Source of the DNA: CAWUJK01 sp964586815
Lineage (GTDB): Bacteria > Patescibacteriota > Gracilibacteria > BD1-5 > UBA6164
Reading direction: 5' to 3'
DNA length: 7,948 bases
Assembly: GCA_964586815.1 (NCBI GenBank)
Contig: CAZPIB010000041.1
Location: forward strand, 1-7,948
A program made the translations under genes and the position numbers. Within the stretch, counting starts at the first letter, position 1, and each line of letters starts with the position of its first letter. The notes below the pieces were generated by a model, which saw only the letters and a list, made by a program, of their open reading frames with translations, did not search any database and was not told the origin of the DNA. Below, in pieces: positions 1-7,026 of this stretch.

Positions 1-505
1 CATAAGTTTTATATATTTTTTTAATTACTGCTTTATTGTAATTAACTACAATATCTCATTTTCTAGCAAATGTTTTTGAGATTTTTTCTAAAATAATAAT
101 TAAGTTAATATTTAGATATTTTGTTAGAATTCAAAGTAGGTAAGTATTATCATATTTGTCTGCTATTTTTAAATCTAAAATATTAAATCATTCTAACTTT
201 TCTTTTGATTTCTCTGTCCATTTTTTATTTATAATAATTGTAGCTCAATCTACTAAACTAGGGATAGATTTTTCTAAAGATTCAGAATTAAAAGCTAAAA
301 TTATATCAATTTTTTTAGTTAAATATTTTTCATTTTTATCAGAAATAAAAACATCAAAAAAATTTATTCATCCCTTTATTCTAGATTCATATTCAATATC
401 TGTGATTATATCATACCCTAACTCAATAAAGAGTCCTGAAATTATATCAACTGTTGAATTTACTCACATTCAAGCAGCTCATGTTATTCTTATATTTAAG
501 TTCAC
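1..505 (-). CDS. 2-oxoacid:ferredoxin oxidoreductase, gamma domain (probably N-terminus of the fused alpha subunit), partial
   Basis: Only the first 168 residues are in the window; the C-terminal part lies beyond base 1. Enzymes of this family oxidatively decarboxylate 2-oxoacids (pyruvate, 2-oxoglutarate or branched-chain) to acyl-CoA and reduce ferredoxin in the cytoplasm. The glycine-rich motif TGAAGMGVNS (residues 8-17) followed by DIEYESRIKGGINFFDVFISD-type sequence (about 36-56) matches the gamma domain, and resembles the EYPSLIRGGHN motif typical of alpha subunits that carry gamma fused at the N-terminus (KorA-like). Several motif glycines are UGA codons. The chosen start is GTG at 505-503: it lies just before the motif, about 30 bases after a TATAAT box, and an in-frame TAA at 538-536 closes the frame upstream. 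An ATT start at 523 is possible. Family assignment is firm. Substrate, and fused versus free gamma subunit, cannot be settled here, so no symbol is given. Confidence 0.8.
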
Positions 506-534
506 TTTATTTTTATTTTTAATTAATTTATATA

Positions 535-561
535 ATTATATGAGTTTTTAATTTTTTTCAA
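535..561 (-). promoter_or_regulatory. Putative promoter of the oxidoreductase gene
   Basis: On the minus strand TTGAAA (561-556) and TATAAT (540-535) are separated by 15 bases, which is shorter than the usual 17. The -10 box lies about 30 bases before the GTG start. In such AT-rich DNA the -10 match is suggestive and the -35 weak. Confidence 0.35.
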
Positions 562-576
562 AATAAGAATTTTTTT

Positions 577-607
577 TTGCAAAAAAGAATTTTTATTTTA
601 ATATAAT
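577..607 (+). promoter_or_regulatory. Putative promoter of ftsE
   Basis: TTGCAA (577-582) and a perfect TATAAT (602-607) are separated by 19 bases, with the -10 box ending 25 bases before the ftsE ATG. The spacer is long for a sigma-70 type promoter, so only the -10 box is convincing. It stands back to back with the promoter of the divergent oxidoreductase gene in a 127-base intergenic region. Confidence 0.4.
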
Positions 608-632
608 CATATTAATTATATAAAAATAAAAA

Positions 633-1316
633 ATGAAAATAGATAATATTACATTGGCATTCTCAAATAAAGTAGTTTTGAGAGATATTGATTTAGAAAT
701 AAAATCAGGAGAATTTGTATTTTTAATTGGTTATTCTGGTAGCTGAAAAACAAGTCTTATTAGAAGTATTATTGGAGACTTTAAGCCTAGTAAAGGAGAT
801 ATTATTCTTGATAATACAATGTCAGTTTATAAAAACTCTAATGATAAAATTTTAGATGAATATAGAAGGAATATTTGAGTTATTTTTCAGGATTATAAAT
901 TAATGGAATCAAAAAAAGTATATGAAAATGTATCTTTTGCCATGGAAGTATGTGGTTATAAAGATGATGAAATTAGAAAAAAAGTACCAGAAGTTTTAAA
1001 TAGAGTTGGACTTTTAGTTAAAAAAGATAAATTTGTTCAAGAATTATCCGGAGGTGAAAAACAAAGAGTAAGTATAGCTAGAGCATTAGTTAGAGAGCCA
1101 GACTTAATAATCTGAGATGAACCAACAGGTAATTTAGACCCTGAAACAGCTAAGTGAATTATGGATATTTTTGAAGAATTAAATGCTTCTTGAAAAACTA
1201 TAATTATTGCAAGTCATGATAAATCTATAGTTGATAGAATGAATAAGAGAGTTATTTCTTTTAAAGAAAAAGAAGTTTTTTCTGATACAAATCCAGGCAA
1301 ATATAATTTAGATTAA
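633..1316 (+). CDS. ftsE: Cell division ATP-binding protein FtsE
   Basis: 227 residues, normal FtsE length. FtsE is the cytoplasmic ABC ATPase that with membrane partner FtsX controls peptidoglycan hydrolases at the division site. Visible motifs: Walker A GYSGSGKTS (33-41), Q-loop in IGVIFQDYKL (81-90), signature LSGGEKQRVSIARAL (138-152), Walker B LIIGDEPTGNLD (158-169) and switch histidine H195 in ASHD. The GVIFQDYKL and DRMNKRVI (201-208) segments favour FtsE over the related LolD/MacB ATPases. Five glycines are encoded by UGA, including Walker A G38 (744-746), G82 (876-878) and Walker B G161 (1113-1115); read as stops they would destroy the gene. ATG at 633 gives the standard N-terminus; no Shine-Dalgarno precedes it. 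Unusually, no ftsX follows: the next gene is on the other strand and ends 13 bases away. The partner must be encoded elsewhere. Confidence 0.93.
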
Positions 1317-1329
1317 ATTAAATATAAAT

Positions 1330-1785
1330 TTAATTCATATTTTTTTGTTTTGCAAGATTAGTAACTTTTAAATAAGAATGCTTCATATCTCTAAAATTAT
1401 TATGTATATTTCTTTTAGTTTCTTTTGTATTTCAAAAAATTTCCCTATTTCTTAGAGAGCTAAAGTATTTATTAGAAAAGTATAAAAAATTATTATAATT
1501 TTTTATTATTCATAAAGTTTGATAATATCAAAACCTACCATTTTTATATTGCTCTAAAATAGCATACTTGATTTTTGGATTTATAGATTTTAAAATATTA
1601 AATTGTCTTTGATATTTAATAGTTTTTAAATTTGGATTTTGAAGCTCTATAAAATTTAGTTTTATTTCTTGTAATCCTGTTTGTGTATTGATTAAGCTTT
1701 CAAAAAAACCAGCATTTGAATTTTTAATATTTCCTATTGAAAAAACAAAAAGTAATAGTATAATATTTATATATATTTTATTCAT
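1330..1785 (-). CDS. Small secreted protein of unknown function
   Basis: 151 residues; I do not recognise the family. The N-terminus has a typical Sec signal peptide: basic MNK, a hydrophobic stretch IYINIILLLFVFSIG (about 4-18) and a likely signal peptidase I site after SNA at residue 25, leaving a mature protein of about 126 residues that starts GFFESL. The mature part is rich in Lys, Asn, Tyr and Phe, has no cysteine and should be basic; the last 50 residues are especially Lys/Arg/Asn rich. Three UGA codons (the first after residue 85, at 1530-1528) must be read as Gly; the standard code would cut it to 85 residues. It is divergent from dnaJ (60 bases between starts) and convergent with ftsE. 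It is real by length, signal peptide and tight packing between neighbours, but its function is unknown. Confidence 0.68.
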
Positions 1786-1823
1786 AATAGTTTTTATTAA
1801 ATTATTAAAAAATAAATTATTTA

Positions 1824-1829
1824 TATAAT
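1824..1829 (+). promoter_or_regulatory. Putative -10 box of dnaJ
   Basis: A perfect TATAAT ends 16 bases before the dnaJ ATG, which would give a very short 5' leader of about 10 bases. A weak TTATTA (1802-1807) with a 16-base spacer could serve as the -35. No Shine-Dalgarno fits between this box and the start, in line with leader-poor initiation. Base composition makes chance matches likely. Confidence 0.35.
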
Positions 1830-1845
1830 AAATAAAATTAAACTA

Positions 1846-2532
1846 ATGTCAAATAATTTTTATAATGTTTTAGGGGTAGATAAAAAAGCTAGTTGAGAAG
1901 AAATAAAAAAAGCATATAGAAAAAAAGCTATGCAATATCATCCAGATAGAGCAAAATGAGATAAAAAAAAAGCAGAAAGTAAATTTAAGGAGATAGGGGA
2001 AGCTTATGAAACATTATCTGATTCCTCAAAAAGAAAAAACTATGATATGTTTGGTTCAGCTAAATCAAATCCTTTTTGAGGAGGCTCAAGCTATTCAACT
2101 GGGTGAAAATCAGGTTTTGAAGATATATTTTGATGAGCCTGAGGAAATAACTCTAGTGGTTTTTGAGGATGATGATTTGAATTTAATATGGAAGATTTAT
2201 TTGGGGGATGAGACTCTAGGACTAAAGCAGAAACTAAAAAAGAAAAAAAACCAGAAACTCTAGATTTTGAAAAAACTTATGAAATTCCTTTTTTTAATTT
2301 TCTTTTAGGTTGAAATATTGAAGTTAGATGAGTATATGGTCAAACTAAAACTATTAAAATTCCTGAAGGAACTAAACCAGGAACTAAAATGAGAGTAAAG
2401 TGATTTTGAAAAAAAGAACCAGGAAGACCTGATTGAAATCTACTTATAAAGCTTGAAGCAAAAATGCCAAAATATATCTCTGATATGGATAAGCAAATGC
2501 TTGAAAGAATTAGAGAATGAATTGGTTATTAA
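1846..2532 (+). CDS. dnaJ: DnaJ-family (Hsp40) co-chaperone, short, without zinc finger
   Basis: 228 residues against about 370-380 for classical DnaJ. Such proteins deliver clients to DnaK and stimulate its ATPase. Domains in order: J domain (about 4-70) with the HPD motif at 32-34; a Gly/Phe-rich linker (75-122) with repeats such as FGGG and FGGGG; a charged Lys/Glu spacer (125-137); and one C-terminal beta domain (138 to about 210) containing IPEGTKPGTKMRVKGFG. The zinc-binding CxxCxGxG repeats are absent, as in type II (CbpA-like) proteins, and only one substrate-binding domain, most like CTD-II, is present. The linker is dense in UGA glycine codons, including TGA TGA GCC TGA around residues 96-99. 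Starts ATG at 1846, no Shine-Dalgarno; stop TAA. Convergent with elp3, 11 bases between stop codons. J-domain identity is certain; being the main housekeeping DnaJ is not, since no dnaK or grpE is adjacent. Confidence 0.9.
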
Positions 2533-2543
2533 AAAATATTTTA

Positions 2544-4262
2544 CTATTTAATTTTTTGTAAGTTTTTTAGCATATATCATCCCTTTAAGTTATATCATCT
2601 TTTTTCATAATAAGCTCTTACTCAAACTCATGCAATTACAGCTATTTTTTTAAATCAATTTTCAAGTGCTATTTTTTCAGATTCTTTAATTAATTTTTTC
2701 CCAAAACCAATATGTTGACCAAAACTACTACCTTTTTCATGAACTGAAAGTTGATCTCAAAATGTATGAATTTCTCTTACTAAAGCACATCATTCAAGTT
2801 CTGGTAATATATTTATAATATTTTTATCTAAACTTGGTAATCTTAATCTTAGTAAACTAAAAATAGTTCTGTCTTGAGGGTCTTCAAAAGTTAAAAAATA
2901 TTCTTTTCATTTAGATGCCTTGTATTTAAAAGTATGTAATATAGCTTTTTTTGGGTCATTTTTTCATTCTCTTATTTCTCTATATCTTGTATCAAGTAAT
3001 TTTACTCCTAATTCTTTAATTCTTTTTTCAACAATTTGTCTAAGATTTGCAATAAGTGATCCTTCAAGAATTTGGTCAGCAGGGATATCTCTATAAGTTC
3101 TATTAAGTCTTACATATTCTGGGATCATCATTTGTAATTCTGAAGTAAGATTTATTAGAGTTTCATCATCATAAGCTTTGAATTTTCAGTCCTTCCAGAT
3201 TTGAGTTAATTCTGATTTATCAGTAACCATCATTGGATAAATTTTTAGTTCATCAGGCCTAAAATCTGGATTATCAAAAACTTCTTTTAATGCCTTTTTA
3301 TCAAGCTCTGGAGTTGAACCAACTAAATTCGGCATCATATGAACCACAACTTTAAATCAAGCATCTTTTAATAGTTTTGTTGCTTCTATACTTTCTTTAT
3401 TTCAATGTCATCTTTTATTAATCTTATTGATTTCATCAATTGTTGTTTGATATCCTATCTCTACTCTTGTGACTCAGTAACTTCTAAGTCTTTTTATTTC
3501 TTCTAAATCTATCCAATCTGGCCTTGTTTCAATTGCTATTCAAATAACTCTTAACCTTGAATTTTCATTTATTTTTTTTGCTTGCTCTAGAGTTTGAGAA
3601 AGATTTGCTTTATATCATTGTTTTATCTTAAAAGTTGCAAATTTATCATTATCAAAATTTGTTTTTTCAAGAAATACTTTCATATCATCATATGTATTAA
3701 AAGCATCATAAATAGCCTTTATAAACATTTCTTGATAAGGTTTTGGGTATACAGACCAAGTTCCACCAATAATTCTAATATCATTTTTTTCTATTTTATG
3801 ACCTGTTATTTCAAGAGCTCTAAGTCTATTATGGATTTGCATAATAGGATCAAAATTATTTAAAACTGCTCTTTGAACAGCTGGTTCATTTGGAATATAT
3901 GATTTTGGTAAACCTTCAAAAGTAGGACAAAAAACACACTCTCAAGGACATCCAAAAAATTTTGTTAATAAAGAAATAACAGTTACACCTGAAAGGCTTC
4001 TTATTCATCTTTTCCTAAGAATCTTTTTGAAAAATAAATTTTCTTCTAAACTAAAATCAGAAGTTAATTCTTCATATCTTTCAATAAGTTCTATAGATTG
4101 AAATGGTTTTGCTACTTTATATTTTTTATATATTATATTTTTTAATTTTGCATAATCATTTTTTGAAAAATTTTGTGGGTCTTTTTTTGTTGCATTTAAT
4201 CAAGATTCTAAAAGCTCATCTAAAATTTTTATTTTATTTTTTATTTTTATAATATTTGCCAT
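2544..4262 (-). CDS. elp3: Elp3-like tRNA uridine(34) carboxymethyl/acetyltransferase (radical SAM + GNAT)
   Basis: 572 residues, full length for Elp3. Elp3 uses a [4Fe-4S] cluster, S-adenosylmethionine and acetyl-CoA to make cm5U at tRNA wobble position 34. Visible parts: N-terminal tRNA-binding region (1 to about 85); radical SAM cysteines C105, C109 and C112 in CPGECVFCPT; PKSYIPNEPAVQRA (119-132); IGGTWSVYP (165-173); ETRPDW (245-250); and a C-terminal GNAT domain with acetyl-CoA loop QHIGFGKKL (516-524) and the end motif VIAGVGVRAYYEKRGY (542-557). Both glycines of AGVGV are UGA, and UGA makes up 19 of 34 glycines by my count. ATG at 4262 is the first good start, with a TATAAT box 28 bases upstream. 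Eukaryotic Elp3 works inside Elongator; here it stands alone, as in archaea and some bacteria. It is convergent with dnaJ. Very secure. Confidence 0.95.
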
Positions 4263-4290
4263 AAAGATATTTTATTTTTTATTTTTATTA

Positions 4291-4317
4291 ATTATATATA
4301 AATTTTAATAAATGCAA
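4291..4317 (-). promoter_or_regulatory. Putative promoter of elp3
   Basis: On the minus strand TTGCAT (4317-4312) and TATAAT (4296-4291) lie 15 bases apart, and the -10 box ends 28 bases before the elp3 ATG. Spacing is shorter than ideal. It indicates that elp3 has its own promoter rather than depending on uvrC transcription across the assembly gap. Confidence 0.38.
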
Positions 4318-4333
4318 TAAAAATAGATTTAAA

Positions 4334-4433
4334 NNNNNNNNNNNNNNNNNNNNNNNNNNNNNNNNNNNNNNNNNNNNNNNNNNNNNNNNNNNNNNNNNNN
4401 NNNNNNNNNNNNNNNNNNNNNNNNNNNNNNNNN
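4334..4433. other. Assembly gap (100 N)
   Basis: Exactly 100 unknown bases, the common placeholder for a scaffold join of unknown length. It lies between the uvrC stop codon (5 bases to its right) and the region upstream of elp3, so true distance and content here are unknown. The 71 readable bases between elp3 and the gap hold only the putative elp3 promoter. Confidence 0.99.
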
Positions 4434-4438
4434 TTTAT

Positions 4439-6250
4439 TTAAATCAATCCATGATTTTCCAAAATTTCTAAAATATTTTTATTTAAATTTTTTTCTAAGT
4501 TTTTTTTTGTAACTTTAGATAAATTTTCAACACTTCAAAATTCTTTCAAAATTTTTTTTCTTGTTTTTGGTCATATTCAAGGAAGACTTTCCAGAATATT
4601 TTTTTTATTGCTTTTACTTCTAGAATTCCTATTAAAGTTTATAGCAAATCTATGAGCCTCATCTCTAATTTTTTGAATTAATCTAAGTTCTAGACTATTT
4701 TTTTCTAAGTTATATTCTATAAAATTTCATTTTTCAATTTTGTACAATATCTCTTCTTTTTTTGCAATTCAAATTAGTTGAATACTTTTTTCTAAGTTTT
4801 TATTTTTAAAAATTTCATAAACAGAGCTTAATTGAGGCTTTCATCAATCAATAATTATTAAATCTGGATAATTTCAAAATTTTTTAATCTCTAAAATTCT
4901 TCTTTTTGCTATTTCTCTCATAGAGTCAAAATCATTTATTTCTTGTTGTTTTAAAGTTTTTAATCTAAACTTTTTATATTTAGAGTAATTAATTTTTCAG
5001 TTTTCTATAATACTTCTACTAGCTACTGTATGAGTTCAAGAAAAATGAGAAATATCATTACATTCAAAAATAATATCAAAATTGATTATTTTGAAATTTA
5101 GAGTTTCAAGTAAATTTCTCATTGTTTGCTTTGTGAAGCTTTTTACTGACATGCTTTCAATATGCTTTTTATATGCAAATTCATATATATTTTTATAACA
5201 CATTTTTAATAAATCTTGTTTGATTCATATTTTTGGAATTTCTATTTTTATATTTGAAAATATTTTTTCTTTTAGTTTTATATTTTTTGAAATTAATAGA
5301 GTAGGTTTTTTTATTTTAGGATTTTCCAAAATAGATTTTAGATAGTTATTTTTTACAAAACTCTCCAAAATAAATTCTAAGTTTTCTTTAGAATTATTTT
5401 CTATTTCAAAAGGGTAAAATCAAGTAATTTTAGAATCTCTAATTTCAAGTTTTCAAATAAATGTTTTTTCAAATTTCTCTAAATAATTTACTATATCATA
5501 GTCTCATAAAATTCATTCTCTAACAATTTGTTTTTCATCAAGTATTTTTATACTTTCAATTTGTTTTTTTATTATTTCAGCTCTTTCAAATTTATGAGAT
5601 ATTGAAAATCTCACCATTTGCTTTTTTAATTCTTTGATTACTTCTTTATAATTTCATTTCAAAAAAAGTTTTATTTTTTCTAGTTTTTCGAAATATAAAA
5701 TTTTAGCTAATTCTTTTTTATTTCATAAATTTGCTCCTTCAAATAAATACTCATCTAAATTATAATTTGTTTTATTTTTAAAAAAATTATGTTTTCATAT
5801 TCAATAACCAAAGACTTTTTTTAATACTTTAAGTATATTATCTACATCATTACTAGAAATATAAGGACCAAAATATTCTCAAGTTTTACTTTTTATTCTG
5901 ACTTTTATCACTTTAGGAAACTGCTCATCTGTTATCTTTATATAGACATGATTTTTACCATCTTTCATTAAAATATTATACTTTGGAAGATGCTGCTTTA
6001 TTAAATTTGTTTCTAAAATTAAACTTTCTATTTCATTATTTGTAATAATATACTCTATATTTTTTATGTTATCAACCATTTTTTGCTTAGCAAAATTTAG
6101 TTTACTTTTTCAGTTAAAATATGAACTTACTCTTGATTTTAAATTTACCGATTTTCATACATAAATGATTTTTCAATATATATCAAAAAACTGGTAAATA
6201 CCAGGATTTTTTGGAAGTTTTTTTATTTTATCTCAAATCAATTGTTCCAT
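4439..6250 (-). CDS. uvrC: UvrABC excinuclease subunit C
   Basis: 603 residues, normal UvrC length. UvrC makes both incisions around bulky DNA lesions after UvrA and UvrB have located them. Domains: GIY-YIG nuclease for the 3' cut (about 13-92; NPGIYQFF 15-22, IIYVGKSVNLKSR 28-40, E80 in LILETNLIKQHLPKYN); YFGPY (126-130); UVR motif for UvrB binding (about 216-238, FERAEIIKKQIESI); RNase H-like nuclease for the 5' cut (about 393-545) with D399 in DISHFSGTH, Asp in NDFDSMREI (439-447), D468 in IIIDGGKPQL and H533 in DEAHRFAI; helix-hairpin-helix (552-603, LPGIGPKTRKKIL). UGA encodes 24 of 30 glycines by my count. The cysteines that normally bind [4Fe-4S] between the YFGPY and UVR segments are missing; the only cysteines are C351 and C397. 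ATG at 6250 overlaps the end of the upstream gene by 23 bases, so translation may be coupled. The stop lies 5 bases from the gap, so the gene is complete. Confidence 0.96.
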
Positions 6251-6923
6251 TTTTATTTTCTATTTTTTCTAAAAAATCTTCTTGTAATTTTTTACTTAAT
6301 TCATTTTGAGCTTCTTTTTTTTCTAAAGAATTAAAAGAAGATTTATCTTCTCATAAATAATTTTGAACCATTCATCATAAAGTATCCATCATTAAATCAA
6401 ATTTATTTTCTTCTTCATTTATATCTATTTGACTAGTTATATCTTCTATTTTATCAACTATTTTGTAAGGATTATCTGCATCACTCAAAACTATTTCTTC
6501 TCATCAATCCTTATAAATTATTAAGTCTCATTTTCAAAAAATAGTGTCTGATATACCATTTTTTTCTACTCAAACACCATCTACATGTTCATAATCTATA
6601 TTTGTTGTAGAAGACTTAAGTAAAGACCATTTTAATTTTGTAATACTTGATTTACTGAGAATTAATGCATCATTATACCAATTTAAAATTTTATAAATTA
6701 TTATTATATAAACTAATACTAAATATATTTGAAAATATATAAAACTAATTTTTTCTTGTAATAAAGCAGAATTATAAAATAAAAATACTGGAATAAAAAC
6801 TCAAAGCAATAAAGCAAGTATAATATCATTAATTACCTTTATCCAATGTTTATGAAAAACCTCAGTAATTTCTTGTCACTCAGGTATATATTTTTTAAAA
6901 AATGTTTTCTCAAATGTATTCAT
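6228..6923 (-). CDS. Two-helix membrane protein with PH-like (bPH2/DUF304-type) domain
   Basis: 231 residues. After a short N-terminal part come two hydrophobic helices (about 29-52 and 58-81) with a short loop, so both ends should face the cytoplasm. Residues 82 to about 163 resemble the bacterial PH-like domain of the DUF304/YdbS group: an ALILSKSSITKLKW-type opening, IDYEHVDGVGVEKNG (109-123), TIFGKGDLIIY (127-137) and DNPYKIVDKI (150-159). The tail (165-231) is Glu/Lys rich and may form a coiled coil around 198-226. The molecular function of such proteins is generally unknown. It lies between xth and uvrC in the same direction, and its last 23 bases overlap uvrC, suggesting cotranscription; a link to DNA repair is only inferred from position. 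ATG at 6923 is seven bases from the palindrome 6931-7010, which therefore falls in its leader. Domain call is by pattern, moderately sure; the gene itself is secure. Confidence 0.72.
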
Positions 6924-6930
6924 CAATTTG

Positions 6931-7010
6931 TATACAAGGGGCTAAAGACCCTTGTTAGTATTAGAATATTAATAAGTTTACTATAACAAGGGTCTTTAGC
7001 CCCTTGTATA
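6931..7010. repeat. 80-base palindrome, REP/BIME- or MITE-like
   Basis: Two perfect 27-base arms (6931-6957 and 6984-7010) are inverted copies; pairing extends by GTA/TAC (6958-6960 with 6979-6981) if TA at 6982-6983 is bulged. The loop is 6961-6978. Each arm is also a small palindrome: ACAAGGG (6934-6940), 8-base loop GCTAAAGA, CCCTTGT (6949-6955). The element is thus two hairpin units facing opposite ways, as in paired REP sequences, and its GGGGCTAAAGACCC core resembles GGGGCTAAAGCCCC-type REPs of other bacteria. Its GC content is far above the flanks. An alternative reading is a tiny MITE with TA target duplication (TA at both outer ends). On the plus strand it is followed by a T-rich run; on the minus (gene) strand it is not, so it is a poor terminator for xth. 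Confidence 0.85.
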
Positions 7011-7026
7011 TTTTTAAATTATTTTT

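Noticed and set aside
156..551. Open frame on the plus strand opposite the oxidoreductase gene
   Set aside because: Its translation is hydrophobic low-complexity sequence; the minus strand read with UGA=Gly gives a recognisable 2-oxoacid oxidoreductase.
903..1115. Internal ATG codons at 903 (ftsE), 3842 (elp3) and 6079 (uvrC) as gene starts
   Set aside because: These are merely the first ATGs after an in-frame UGA; the conserved N-terminal domains lie upstream of them.
1317..1329. Bidirectional terminators at the two convergent junctions (1317-1329 and 2533-2543)
   Set aside because: The gaps are 13 and 11 bases of plain A/T sequence with no stem.
2006..2263. 85-codon open frame inside dnaJ in another frame
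   Set aside because: It exists because the G/F linker is full of UGA codons in the true frame; the true frame gives a clear J protein.
3594..3863. Plus-strand open frame opposite elp3
   Set aside because: Phe/Ile/Cys-rich shadow with no family features; the minus strand is an intact Elp3.
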